The position numbers and the translations under genes are program-made. A DNA stretch of 64,000 nucleotides from Acidobacteriota bacterium (GTDB lineage: Bacteria > Acidobacteriota > Blastocatellia > Pyrinomonadales > Pyrinomonadaceae), in the NCBI GenBank assembly GCA_016713675.1, contig JADJOS010000001.1, positions 1,674,001 through 1,738,000 of the forward strand. Direction: 5' to 3'. The notes below the pieces were generated by a model. The model worked only from the letters and a program-made list of their open reading frames with translations, was not told the DNA's origin and did no database searches. Positions 1 to 9,580 of the stretch are shown here, one piece after another. The stretch's first letter is position 1; every line of letters begins with the position of its first letter.

Positions 1-922
1 CTGATGTCCCCTCATGATGCTCCTCGGCGTGGTTCATTTCATGAACAAATCCTAGTGCCTGGCGATCCGGCGTCTGTGCGGGATTGATGTTCATGTTGTT
101 ATCGCCGGGATCAAAGGTCGAGCCTTCGCCTGGACGGAAGCTCGATGAAACGCCATAGCGGTCATAAACCTCGAGGGCGTGGCGTCCTTGTTCGGAGTTT
201 GCCAGTGTGCCACGCATCGCCGTAATTCGCGGATCTTCGCCCGGACGCGGAGGTGCAATATAGTGCTGAGATCGCAGATTTCGTCGTCGTCTGCCGCCGC
301 CTCCGCCGGAACGAGGCCTATCAAGATAGCCGGGCTCGCCCGTATCCGCGGGTTCGGCATCAAGGGCATCATCAAATGCCGGATTGCCGGTACCGGCTGC
401 AAATCCACCCGAATTGATCTTGGTAATCGTTCCCGCGATGGTTATTCCGCTTGGATCGATCATAATGCAGTTTCCACCGACCTTAAGGCTGATCTTGGTC
501 AATGCCTCAAGGGTGATCTCGCGAGCATTTAGCTCGGTCTTTGCCCCAACAATCGTCGAAAGGTTTGCCTGATAATCCTCAACTACGTCGCCTTTGACGG
601 ATTCGTTAAGCTTTCCGTCAATGCCGACGAAATGGCTGTCCTTTATGTGAAGGTCGTAATTACCACCGACAGTGACGGCAAGGTTGCCGCCCGGTTGGTT
701 GTCGGATCGAACACCAATGACCTCCTGGCGATTTCCGCCGCATGTTTCGTACATTGATCCACGGGCCCGCAGATCGTACCGTTTTTGAGAACGAATAAAT
801 ACCTGTTCTTTGCCCGCTTTATCCTCAAAACGCAATTCGTTGAATCCCTTTCCATCGTCCGGACTTGTTCGTGTCTTTATGTACGTCAAGGTCTTGAACT
901 TGGGTAAGTCATAGTGAGGCAT
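1..922 (-). CDS. C-terminal part of VgrG: needle repeats plus putative metallopeptidase effector domain (partial)
   Basis: This is the second reading frame of the broken vgrG, translated by hand and open to base 1 (307 codons plus one base). After the beta-helical needle (YDLHIKDSHFVGI, then ITLEALTKISLKVGGN, IDPSGITIAG) there is a low-complexity linker, and from about base 250 a globular region beginning PGEDPRITAMRGTLANSEQG. It carries a strand-like DPGDNNMNINP followed by FVHEMNHAEEHH; HEMNH is at bases 29-43 and fits HExxH, with two His and an acidic residue just downstream. The layout resembles metallopeptidase toxin domains of the NleD/M91 type; that resemblance is by motif only. The third metal ligand and any immunity gene would lie outside the window. 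Confidence 0.75.
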   Translation of the reverse strand, partial: MPHYDLPKFKTLTYIKTRTSPDDGKGFNELRFEDKAGKEQVFIRSQKRYDLRARGSMYETCGGNRQEVIGVRSDNQPGGNLAVTVGGNYDLHIKDSHFVGIDGKLNESVKGDVVEDYQANLSTIVGAKTELNAREITLEALTKISLKVGGNCIMIDPSGITIAGTITKINSGGFAAGTGNPAFDDALDAEPADTGEPGYLDRPRSGGGGGRRRRNLRSQHYIAPPRPGEDPRITAMRGTLANSEQGRHALEVYDRYGVSSSFRPGEGSTFDPGDNNMNINPAQTPDRQALGFVHEMNHAEEHHEGTS

Positions 923-2379
923 TGTTTCGGGTTATAGACCGATCCCGTTATGATCGGCGAATCTGGGTTGCCCTCGAGAAAATCCACTATAACTTCCTGC
1001 CCTACACGAGGAATGAACATTGTTCCCCATTTGTTGCCGGCAATGCTGGTCGAAACGCGCAGCCAGCACGAAGATGTAGCGTTATTCCTCCCCTCGCGAT
1101 CCCAGTGAAACTGCACCTTAACGCGGCCAAATTTATCCGTGAAGATCTCTTCGCCTGCGGGGCCCACAACTATCGCGGTCTGACTGCCGCTAACGGTGGG
1201 TTTTTCAGTGCGTCGAATAGGACGGAACGGGGCTTGTCCTTCGCCCTGTGGAATGCTGATAAATGCGACGCTGTAGGCATCCTGCACATTCTCATCGGAA
1301 ATATAACTCGGTGACTGGGTCGCTTCTATACGTAATGACACCAAAACGTGATTGCGGTTATTGGCCGATTCCGGGTGTGATGTCAGCTGAAATCGGAAAC
1401 CTGCCGTCATCGAGCAACAATCAGAAGTGCCTGGACTGCTCTTGTAGGCGACATCCAACTCTTGTTGTCTTATTCCGACAGTTCGAGTGCGGTCATCGAA
1501 GACGCGTTGCAAGACCCCTGATTGCTCACCCCCGCCAGCGTCGATCCCGTCAAACCGGCTCGCGTAAGCTCCCGGATAATCGTAGATCTCGAGATCTTGA
1601 TTGCCGCCGATATTGAACCTGCTCATTTGCACGGCCTCGAGGTTGTTGGTCGGCAACTGAAAATTGAAATCCCGAAGTGTAAATTTGCCGGCTCTAAGCT
1701 TGTTTGTTACTTGCCATGAGTGGACTGCCCCTTGCCATTCATCAGGATTGGTGGAAATATCAAGCCTGAATGGTATTTCGGATTTTGTTGGACAATCACG
1801 GTGCGAGCCCGGAGTGTTCGCGACTATCATTCGATGTGAATCTGCGGTATGTACAAAATAATAGTAGATACCTTCCTCTTCCATCAGGCGCGATGCAAAA
1901 TTAAAGTCGGATTCGCGATATTGGACGCAATAATTCCTAGGTTCAAAAGTCCCCTGTATCTCGTACGTAACCTCAAGCCCTTCCAAAACCTTTGCGAGTA
2001 TCTCAGGGACCGACATATTTTGAAAGATCCTACTCTGGGAGTTTTGCGTCAAGAGCCAGAAGTGCGGCACGATCTCCGCTCGATATTTCGAAAAACGTTC
2101 ATTTCGGTTTCCCTGCGTAAAATCAACGCAGATGCCATTGAAGAACCGTTCCGCGCCATCGGCCTGGCGGACAGCCACGGTCATTTTCTGTCCAAGTAAT
2201 TGCTGTGGATCGACAAGAGTCGGTTCTTCACCCAGATCTTCCTCCTCGTGGAGCATTTCAAGATCGTAACGGAACAATTGAGAAATACCTTCGGCTGCTC
2301 GGATCCTTTTTATAAGTAAAAAATCATCCGCCAGCGGCGTCGTTAATTTGAGTAATCTACCTTCTTGTGTCGTTGGCAT
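1..2379 (-). pseudogene. vgrG: VgrG spike (TssI) with C-terminal HExxH domain, frameshifted and running off the edge
   Basis: VgrG trimers form the spike on the T6SS Hcp tube; C-terminal extensions act as effectors. The first frame (2379 down to 886) gives a gp27-like base (about residues 1-370) and a gp5-like OB fold (KFGRVKVQFHWD, then SCWLRVS, IPRVGQEVIVDFLEG, GSVYNP). At about base 922 the frame breaks: after NPKQ the family continuation MPHYDLPKFKT is one base out of phase (minus strand CCGAAACAATGCC; one extra A restores it). The second frame is open from 922 to base 1 and continues with NELRFEDKAGKEQVF, a gp5 C-type needle, a Gly/Arg linker (GGGGGRRRN), then the DPGDNNMNINP and FVHEMNHAEEHHE motifs of a zinc-peptidase-like domain. 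The break may be an assembly error or a true mutation. About 793 residues are visible; the 3' end is missing. Confidence 0.88.
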
Positions 2380-2456
2380 AACTATTAAGCAACAATTCGG
2401 CTGCTGATTCTAGACGTATAACCCAAACAACTTTTGCCAAGCAAAAAAATACTCAG

Positions 2457-3149
2457 CTACCGACCTGGCGGCATCCCGGGAGATGTTGGTGCGGTCGTCG
2501 GTGTCGTGGAAGCGGGCCGAACAATGGCCGGCAACCAGCTATTTAAATCGACGGTCCATTCCTCAAGTGAATAAGGATTTGAATATCCGTAGGGAATATA
2601 ACCGCCAGCCATCGCAATTGGTGGATAAGCCGGTGCCGAACTCGAAACCGAAAGCGGAAAACCATCCCTGATCGAAACAGCCACTGCGGAACAGCAATTA
2701 AACCCTCTCGCAGCATAATTCAATGGATGCAGTTGCAGCGAATTCCAATAACGGTATACAAGGGCTTCATTCAGGCCCGTTGATACAGTGATCGATCGCG
2801 TGGGTCTACTACCTTCTTCACCGATATCATACGATAAGTCGGTAATGACCCGCCCTGGAGATTCTCTTTGCCAATCGGCACCTAGACCCGGCCAAAATGC
2901 ACGATAACAATCATCGTACGGAGCTCCTGTTTCTGAAACAACACCGATGAACTCGATCCCTGCATGTCCCCACCTTTCCATCGAACCAGACGGGATAGCA
3001 TCGATCCAGTCCGGTAAGATACGGCGGCGTGTCGGACGACCGTGGTAGTCGAAGTCTTCTATATAGAGATCCGTAATGCCGTCCAATATTGTACGGCCCG
3101 GCGAATCGAGAGCCGTGTTGACCGGATACCAAATATGAACCTTGATCAT
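2457..3149 (-). CDS. Candidate T6SS effector, permuted papain-like (His...Cys) hydrolase
   Basis: A 230-residue protein with no signal peptide or membrane segment. It has a GHAGIEF motif (His62) and, about 90 residues later, a FNCCSAVA motif (Cys152/Cys153). A His-first, Cys-later order with G-H-x-G and N-C-x-S around the residues is typical of circularly permuted NlpC/P60 (papain-like) amidases and acyl-hydrolases; several T6SS effectors have this fold. The C terminus is a Pro/Thr-rich tail (TPTTAPTSPGMPPG). It starts 27 bases after clpV stops and ends 77 bases before vgrG, in the same operon, the usual place for VgrG-loaded cargo. The start follows GGAATACT. The assignment is motif-based; no immunity gene was recognised beside it. 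Confidence 0.6.
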   Translation of the reverse strand: MIKVHIWYPVNTALDSPGRTILDGITDLYIEDFDYHGRPTRRRILPDWIDAIPSGSMERWGHAGIEFIGVVSETGAPYDDCYRAFWPGLGADWQRESPGRVITDLSYDIGEEGSRPTRSITVSTGLNEALVYRYWNSLQLHPLNYAARGFNCCSAVAVSIRDGFPLSVSSSAPAYPPIAMAGGYIPYGYSNPYSLEEWTVDLNSWLPAIVRPASTTPTTAPTSPGMPPGR

Positions 3150-3176
3150 AGTATTCCGCTAATAAGGCTGCAGCTT

Positions 3177-5945
3177 TTAAGCAAAGCCATAGGTAAAATT
3201 CTCGTCCTTATCGACGCCTACATGAACCGTTGCGATCCCTTCGCCGCTGGCCATTCTCGACAATACTTCGCCGCTCATTTCAGGGAGCAGCGATCCGGTC
3301 AGAATGTTATAAACATTGCGAGCTCCGCTATCGACATCGGTGCAGCGTTTTGCCACCGTCTCTATGACGGATTCGTCATAAGAAAATTGCGCATTGTGAT
3401 TGTCGCGAATACGATTCTCGATCTTTTTGAGCTGAAGTTTCACGATCAGCCGCAAAATGTCGTCCGAGATCGGATAATACGGTACGGTGACCATACGACC
3501 GAGCAAAGCCGGTTTGAACGCCTGATTAAGTTCCGGTTTGACCGCATCGACGAGGCCGCCGGGTAGCGGCTTAGTATCGGGATCAGCACAGAGTTTCATT
3601 ATGGTGTCGGTTCCGACGTTTGAAGTAAGCAGAATGATACAGTTTTTGAAGTCGATCTCGCGACCCTCGCCGTCTTCGAGAACACCCTTATCAAACACCT
3701 GAAAGAACAACTCCATCACATCAGGGTGGGCCTTTTCGACTTCATCGAGCAGGACGACCGAATACGGTTTGCGGCGAACGGCTTCGGTTAAAACTCCACC
3801 TTCGCCGTAGCCGACATATCCCGGAGGCGACCCTTTGAGGCTCGAAACTGTATGAGCTTCTTGGTATTCACTCATGTTGATGGATATCAGATTGCGTTCA
3901 CCGCCGTAAAGCGATTCTGCGAGGGCAAGTGCTGTCTCTGTCTTACCAACGCCGGACGTTCCAACCAACAGAAATACACCGATCGGACGTTTCGGGTCAG
4001 TTAAGCCAGCTCGGGCAGTACGGATCCGCTGAGATATTGCATCTAGAGCGTGATCCTGTCCAAGGACACGCTCGCGAAGTGTTCCTGCGAGATTAAGAAC
4101 TGCATTGATCTCATCGGCAACCATTTTGCCAATCGGAATCCCGGTCCAGCCGGATATAACCTCGGCAACCGTCTGGCCATTTACCACCGGCTGCATGAGC
4201 GGATCGTCGCCCTGAATTTGCATTAGTTCCTCATTAGCTTTTTTGAGTTCGGCTTTCAGAGATTCAGTATCGATCGGTTCCGCAGGCGCCGCAACGGTCT
4301 GTTCCGTCGCAGATTCAGCTAATTCTGCAGAGGCCTCTGTTGCATTTTGCTCAACCGGTGAAGGCGGTCCGCCATTCCCGCCGTCCTGCAAAGTAGCGGC
4401 ACTTTCGAGCCTCGACATTTCCAACTTCAGTCGAATATTGCGAATGCGTTCGGTCAGGTCCTTCTCTTTTGCCCATTGTTCCTTCAGTTGAGCGAGTTCG
4501 GCCTCGGTCGAACTCCGTTTACCGATCAATTCGGCGAGCCTGGCATCGTGACCAGCTCCGGTAACCTGTTCTCGTTCGAGAGCATCGATCTCGGAACTCA
4601 AGTTCTGGATCCGCCTTGTCGCGTCTTCGACCGATGCCGGAGTCGCTCCCTGACCTATCGCTACTTTTGCACATGCTGTATCGAGTACCGAAACGCTCTT
4701 ATCGGGCAGTTGCCTGCCAGTGATGTACCGAGCCGAAAGTTTTACACATTCGACGATCGCTTCGTCGAGGACGCGGACGTTATGATGCTCCTCCATTTTG
4801 CCGAGCAGGCCGCGCATCATGGCAATTGCCTTTTCTTCATCCGGCTCTTCGACCTTAACTACCTGAAAACGACGTGCGAGAGCCGCATCCTTTTCGAAAT
4901 ACTTTTTGTATTCGGCCCACGTCGTCGCAGCGATGGTCCGCAGTTCGCCACGAGCGAGAGCAGGTTTAAGAAGGTTGGCAGCGTCATTTTGTCCCGCTTG
5001 CCCTCCGGCACCGATCATCGTATGAGCCTCGTCAATGAACATAATGATAGGTTGCGGCGATGATTTGACCTCGTCTATCACCGATTTCAAACGCTGTTCG
5101 AATTCTCCTTTAACACCGGCACCGGCCTGAAGAAGTCCAAGGTCAAGTGAACGGACCGAAACATTTTTCAAAGGATCGGGGACGTCGCCGGCAGCAACGC
5201 GGGCCGCAAACCCTTCGACAACCGCAGTCTTTCCGACTCCGGCTTCGCCCGTCAGAATAGGATTATTCTGGCGGCGGCGAGTCAATATGTCGATTATCTG
5301 CCGGATCTCGCCGTCGCGACCGAGTATCGGGTCGATCTTACCAGCGGCAGCCTTGGCCGTAAGGTCTTCTGTATATTGGTCAAGAGCTTTCGTTTTTCCA
5401 GGAACTCCGCTTGCGACTGGAGCCCCGTCAGATGTTGTGGCCGTTTCACCCAATGCAACAGCATCACGCTCCTCGGCCGAATCTACGGTGATGTCGGCGA
5501 GCTTTGTTTGCATGGATTCGGCTGAAATATGATTAAATTCACGCGAGATCTCACGCGCGATTCGTGCGAGGCTGTCATTCAGTACCAAGGCCAAAATGAG
5601 ATGGCCGCTTCGGACACGGGCTGCGCCGAAATCGACCGACGCAAGCAGCCACGCATCCTGTATCCAACGCGGAAGCCGGTCACTCAAGCCGGGAGTTCGG
5701 GTGTTTCCTTTCTTCAGACGATCGAGAGCATCACCAACATCCTTGTTCAATCGGTCAATGTTGACCTCGTAATGATTGCAGATCTTATGAAGGTCAGTGT
5801 CGTCTTGCTCAAGCAGCTTCGCTAGAATATGCTCTATCTCGACATCATAATTAGTTCTGGAAAGGCATAATCCGGCAGCTCCCTCCAGAGCATTTCTGCA
5901 AGTATCATTTAATCTGCCGACCAAGGATTTAAGATTTACGTTCAT
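3177..5945 (-). CDS. clpV: T6SS ClpV (TssH) AAA+ ATPase
   Basis: ClpV disassembles the contracted TssB/TssC sheath so its subunits can be reused. The 922 residues show a Clp N domain (about 1-150), a first AAA+ module with Walker A GEAGVGKT (233-240) and Walker B MFIDEAHTMIGAGG, a coiled-coil middle domain, and a second AAA+ module with GTSGVGKT and VVLLDEVEKAHPD. The first module is preceded by LDQYTEDLTAKAAAGKIDPI, typical of ClpV/ClpB. The middle region carries an unusual Ala/Glu/Thr/Pro-rich insertion (GGNGGPPSPVEQNATEASAE onward). A GGGGGAAAA stretch ahead of ATG supports the start. It lies between tssG and the candidate effector. Confidence 0.97.
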   Translation of the reverse strand: MNVNLKSLVGRLNDTCRNALEGAAGLCLSRTNYDVEIEHILAKLLEQDDTDLHKICNHYEVNIDRLNKDVGDALDRLKKGNTRTPGLSDRLPRWIQDAWLLASVDFGAARVRSGHLILALVLNDSLARIAREISREFNHISAESMQTKLADITVDSAEERDAVALGETATTSDGAPVASGVPGKTKALDQYTEDLTAKAAAGKIDPILGRDGEIRQIIDILTRRRQNNPILTGEAGVGKTAVVEGFAARVAAGDVPDPLKNVSVRSLDLGLLQAGAGVKGEFEQRLKSVIDEVKSSPQPIIMFIDEAHTMIGAGGQAGQNDAANLLKPALARGELRTIAATTWAEYKKYFEKDAALARRFQVVKVEEPDEEKAIAMMRGLLGKMEEHHNVRVLDEAIVECVKLSARYITGRQLPDKSVSVLDTACAKVAIGQGATPASVEDATRRIQNLSSEIDALEREQVTGAGHDARLAELIGKRSSTEAELAQLKEQWAKEKDLTERIRNIRLKLEMSRLESAATLQDGGNGGPPSPVEQNATEASAELAESATEQTVAAPAEPIDTESLKAELKKANEELMQIQGDDPLMQPVVNGQTVAEVISGWTGIPIGKMVADEINAVLNLAGTLRERVLGQDHALDAISQRIRTARAGLTDPKRPIGVFLLVGTSGVGKTETALALAESLYGGERNLISINMSEYQEAHTVSSLKGSPPGYVGYGEGGVLTEAVRRKPYSVVLLDEVEKAHPDVMELFFQVFDKGVLEDGEGREIDFKNCIILLTSNVGTDTIMKLCADPDTKPLPGGLVDAVKPELNQAFKPALLGRMVTVPYYPISDDILRLIVKLQLKKIENRIRDNHNAQFSYDESVIETVAKRCTDVDSGARNVYNILTGSLLPEMSGEVLSRMASGEGIATVHVGVDKDENFTYGFA

Positions 5946-5995
5946 AACAATTTTCCCCCAAGTTTCCCAACAAAATAACTATAAGCCGAGACCTG

Positions 5996-6997
5996 CTATT
6001 GCAGTACCACCTGGCCATCGTCATTTGTGAAGGGTTTTGTTTTCAGATATGTGGTCCACCCTAATGCCGGCTTTCGTACCGCCCGCGTAGTAAGTATCGT
6101 AGCCGGCACCGCCTTTGCTGCAAGTATGAGTTGAAGATCGAAATCGAACTCGAGCCCAACGTAGAATTTTACTATCGAACGAAGCGAAGCGTTTGCCGTA
6201 CCGTTCGGTAGGAAAGCTTGAAACCGTTTGAAGTCAAGTGGCCCAAGACTGATACGGATTTTTGATTGCTGATCCCAAACTCGTGTGCCGATGATCGCAT
6301 TTCCCCCCAAACAGCTATTGTCCTTGCCCAACTTGCTTATATCTTCCGGGCCCAAATGCAGCCATTGTCCGAAAAATTGCACAACCTTTGCCTTCGTTTG
6401 AAAATGATCACTTATGATATTTTCGAGAGCATTGACGTTGTGAGGTCTTTGAGAAATCAGCCCGGCGTAGGGAAGCAACGCCTCATCTTCGAGATCTAGA
6501 TTTCCGCACAGGCCTTTTGTGCCAAGACCGGCAAAGTCGAAAAGATATGATGTGAAATCGTCGCTTCCTTGCTCGTATGCCGCCGGAAAACGATATTTCA
6601 GCCATGAACGATAAAACAACGAAACGGCCCGATGCGTGAAGATGTCGAGAAATGACCACATCGCGGTATCGCGGTGACGTATGCGGTCAAGAACTAGTTC
6701 CGTGTAATGGGTTGGCAACACCCCGCTAACACCCACAAGTCCCATGAAATTCACAAGCATTTCGGTCCGGTCCGCGGTACCGTCACGGCCTTCGATCTCA
6801 TTGATCTCGTGGATCTCACTTGACGGAAAATCAAGGCCGATCCGCGATCTGAACCGAACCACCTCTTCGCCCGGTAATGCCGTTCCGCCAACTGTATGAC
6901 GATTCGGCTTTAGCTTTTCCAGTATCCGTACCGCTTGAAAGAACTCAAACGAATACGGCTCTTCAAAAAGCTGTTTATTTAATGACTTTTGTGCCAT
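5996..6997 (-). CDS. tssG: T6SS baseplate protein TssG
   Basis: TssG is a baseplate wedge subunit that works with TssE, TssF and TssK. The 333-residue product opens MAQKSLNKQLFEEPYSFEFF followed by QAVRILEKL, the characteristic TssG N terminus, and contains FRSRIGLDFPSSEI and NFMGLVGVSGVLPTHYTE, both family signatures. A longer start at 7063 is open but would overlap the 3' end of tssF by 56 bases and add residues unlike the family, so the ATG at 6997, 10 bases after the tssF stop, is preferred. No strong Shine-Dalgarno is seen, which suggests translational coupling to tssF. Confidence 0.95.
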   Translation of the reverse strand: MAQKSLNKQLFEEPYSFEFFQAVRILEKLKPNRHTVGGTALPGEEVVRFRSRIGLDFPSSEIHEINEIEGRDGTADRTEMLVNFMGLVGVSGVLPTHYTELVLDRIRHRDTAMWSFLDIFTHRAVSLFYRSWLKYRFPAAYEQGSDDFTSYLFDFAGLGTKGLCGNLDLEDEALLPYAGLISQRPHNVNALENIISDHFQTKAKVVQFFGQWLHLGPEDISKLGKDNSCLGGNAIIGTRVWDQQSKIRISLGPLDFKRFQAFLPNGTANASLRSIVKFYVGLEFDFDLQLILAAKAVPATILTTRAVRKPALGWTTYLKTKPFTNDDGQVVLQ

Positions 6998-7007
6998 TTT
7001 TATTCGG

Positions 7008-8900
7008 TTATAATAGATCTTGCTCGCCGGCCCGCGGCGGAAATCGCTTGATGATCTCTTCACGCTGTTCGGTCATCAAAACCATTTGATTAAAGGAGTT
7101 TATCGATGCGTAGAGTCCCAAAAACCGCTCGATCACAGATGCGAACAAAAACATGCCGCTGCCAACGTATTGTTCTTCATCCATAGTTATCGTGGTTTCA
7201 AGACCACGAACAAAACCGGCCCCAATGTGCCGACCAATCTGACGAACGACCTTGCGAGTTTCGATTCCGGTGATTCCCAGAATTTGCTTTCGCGACACAT
7301 TGGAATCGTCAAAATTGTAAAGGTGGAGGATCTCCTGCAAAGCCTCGGCAGTTCCATTGTCATTGTTGACAATTGATAGATAGTTCAGGTTAAGATGCGA
7401 GATCAACCTCCAATGTGCTGACCGTCGCTGTGGCGGACGGATCGTCTCCGTCGGTTTCGTTAAGCACCTAACCCGTGAAAGCAGAGCAGTCCCTTCAACC
7501 TCAAAATCACCTTCCTTTCCTCCAAACGGAAGCTTCGCCGGTAAATCACGATTCGTACAAGTTGTTTTTACGTTGAGAACCTCGACAGCGGGAATGAGCG
7601 GGTCAAAGTTCATATCGACCAGCGACATAAAAATTTCAGTCCCTTCGTCGTCGGGTCGCTGAGAGGGTCGGCGAACGGCATACCAAAATGATTTCTCCAT
7701 CTGCTCGCCATACGCGTGTCTCATAGAATAGAATGGCGAGAAATCCCGAGTAATATTGGATTGCGGATCGCTTGTGATCACTTCGTCAACGGAGTAGATC
7801 TCCGTAGATCCTTGGCGATGCACATCGGGGATCACCTGGTATTCATATCTCTTTTGCGATAAATATATTGGATCTGCCAGCTTTGAAAACAAATTTACGA
7901 TCGGCGTACATCCTAAACGGAAAGATTCATTTGAGATAGGGGCCACGGGTGGCGTGATATCTTTCAAATGAATCAAAATGTCAAAATGACTACCAAATTG
8001 TCGGGCGATCGCCTGATCTAAACCATGCAGATCAAAGAACAAGAATTTATATGGAAAGGCGAAGTACTCGCTCAAGAGGCGATAGCCCATGAACGATCGC
8101 TTCGTGAAAGGAAGCAACGATTGATCTTCGTCAAAACCTACAGCCTTAATTACATCTGTGGCGGGAAACACGACGGGATCGGGCAGTTTGAGTGATACAT
8201 TTGTAAAAGTCTTGAGCGTCCTATCTCCAATTGGGGGCTCTTTGGCACGAAATTCGACTGAGGTCGCGTGATTGAAAATGATCTCGTACAAAGGAAATAC
8301 AAGCTGCGGGTCACCGTCAAGATAAAACCTGATCGATTCCGGCGGTTGTCCGGTTCCGCCGTGTTTCATTTCGTGCAAATTGGCATTGCCGAAACAGTGC
8401 ATCGCGATGCGGATCGTACTATCCGCAAATTTGCCTCTGCCGTCTTTCGGTGCGGCCGATTCGAGAGCAGCGGAATCGATCTCGATCGGCAATAGATCGA
8501 CATCATAGGCTGTTCTAAATCGGCACGGGCTGCCTTCGATCGGTCTTGAATTCAATCGTGACCCTCTCTCCATCGTCTGCACGGCCGTCAATTTGTCATT
8601 AGGCGAACCATATGTGAACTGTGCGATCGCCATCGACGGGATAGGTGCAAGGTAATGAGGGTAAAGGACGTTAAAAAATGCCTCAGTGATCTCAGGTAAT
8701 TCGTCGTCAAGCTTCAGGCCGATTCGACCCGTTAGGTAGGCAAAAGCCTCGATCATCCGCTCAACATGAGGGTCTTCGATCTTTTCTTCATCGAGTTCGA
8801 GACGGGCAGCGATCTTTGGATAGCGCCGGGCGAATTCCGCTCCCATCCGGCGCAGATAAACGAGTTCCCGCTCGTAATATCCTAATAGTTCGTCTCGCAT
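7008..8900 (-). CDS. tssF: T6SS baseplate protein TssF
   Basis: TssF (VasA/ImpG) is the main baseplate wedge component. The 630-residue product begins MRDELLGYYERELVYLRRMG and continues AEFARRYPKIAARL, then PHVERMIEAFAYLTGRI and LPEITEAFFNVLYPHYLAPIP; this start is diagnostic for TssF. Length matches the usual 590-630 residues. It sits between tssE and tssG, as in most T6SS loci. Confidence 0.97.
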   Translation of the reverse strand: MRDELLGYYERELVYLRRMGAEFARRYPKIAARLELDEEKIEDPHVERMIEAFAYLTGRIGLKLDDELPEITEAFFNVLYPHYLAPIPSMAIAQFTYGSPNDKLTAVQTMERGSRLNSRPIEGSPCRFRTAYDVDLLPIEIDSAALESAAPKDGRGKFADSTIRIAMHCFGNANLHEMKHGGTGQPPESIRFYLDGDPQLVFPLYEIIFNHATSVEFRAKEPPIGDRTLKTFTNVSLKLPDPVVFPATDVIKAVGFDEDQSLLPFTKRSFMGYRLLSEYFAFPYKFLFFDLHGLDQAIARQFGSHFDILIHLKDITPPVAPISNESFRLGCTPIVNLFSKLADPIYLSQKRYEYQVIPDVHRQGSTEIYSVDEVITSDPQSNITRDFSPFYSMRHAYGEQMEKSFWYAVRRPSQRPDDEGTEIFMSLVDMNFDPLIPAVEVLNVKTTCTNRDLPAKLPFGGKEGDFEVEGTALLSRVRCLTKPTETIRPPQRRSAHWRLISHLNLNYLSIVNNDNGTAEALQEILHLYNFDDSNVSRKQILGITGIETRKVVRQIGRHIGAGFVRGLETTITMDEEQYVGSGMFLFASVIERFLGLYASINSFNQMVLMTEQREEIIKRFPPRAGEQDLL

Positions 8901-8984
8901 TTTCGTGGGTATTATAGCCTAGAAAAGTAATAAAATTGAAACACTATGTCAGCCGGTGGAGGCAGCGGTCAAAATAGTCTTAGC

Positions 8985-9470
8985 CTACTTTTCGAATATT
9001 GCGAACTCTCCGCTTCCGGTTTGGAGTACGGTATCAAATACTATTGGTTCCGGTGTCGGTTCCACGTCCAAACTTGCCTCGATTCTGAATCTCAACTGCC
9101 GGTCAGCATTTTCGACCGGTTCGAGCGTAACTTTTGGTGATAGAAATCTTGGTTCAAAATACTTAATAGCGAGTTCAAGAGCTTTTGTGAGCCGCTTTTG
9201 CTCCGCCGGGCTCTTAGGGCTCATTCCCATGATATCCGGCAATCCATAGAAGGCAACGGAACGACGAACCTCGATATTGTCGATGTCATCTAGGTTGCCA
9301 TGACACCTTGTATTCAGCAGCCATTCCAAATCTCGGCGAACTGCCGACTTGAGTTCATGAAGACTTGTCGAGCGAGACTTCGGAGCCTCCGTCGAGACAT
9401 TTGGATCTAAATCAATGAGTCGGTCGAGGACGGATGGTGTGACTCGAATCTCGAGGTCTTTGCGGGCCAT
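8985..9470 (-). CDS. tssE: T6SS baseplate protein TssE (gp25-like)
   Basis: TssE is the gp25-like baseplate component that initiates sheath polymerisation. The 161-residue product has SLHELKSAVRRDLEWLLNTR, then the conserved VRRSVAFYGLPDIMG, then RLTKALELAIKYFEPRF and a C-terminal strand region RQLRFRIEASLDVEP. These are the hallmarks of the GPW/gp25 family, at the usual length. It lies between hcp and tssF; a 10-bp stem-loop separates it from hcp. Confidence 0.95.
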   Translation of the reverse strand: MARKDLEIRVTPSVLDRLIDLDPNVSTEAPKSRSTSLHELKSAVRRDLEWLLNTRCHGNLDDIDNIEVRRSVAFYGLPDIMGMSPKSPAEQKRLTKALELAIKYFEPRFLSPKVTLEPVENADRQLRFRIEASLDVEPTPEPIVFDTVLQTGSGEFAIFEK

Positions 9471-9505
9471 ATTATTCTATCGATAACTGCGGAAATTAAA
9501 AGAAT

Positions 9506-9560
9506 TTTGCAGGACATCGTAGCGGTTCCGAGTACTTCCGTCGCAACAACGTCCTGCAAA
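9506..9560 (-). terminator. Stem-loop between hcp and tssE
   Basis: A 10-bp perfect stem (9506-9515 with 9551-9560) closes a 35-base loop directly after the hcp stop codon. On the minus strand the 3' arm is followed by ATTCTTTTAATTT, a weak T-rich tract. It may be a partial terminator or an mRNA 3'-end stabiliser that raises hcp transcript level relative to tssE-clpV. Confidence 0.5.
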
Positions 9561-9580
9561 TCAATTTGAAAGCTAATCGA

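Noticed and set aside
9506..9560. Strong factor-independent terminator after hcp
   Set aside because: Large loop and weak T tract; kept only as a possible partial terminator or stabiliser.
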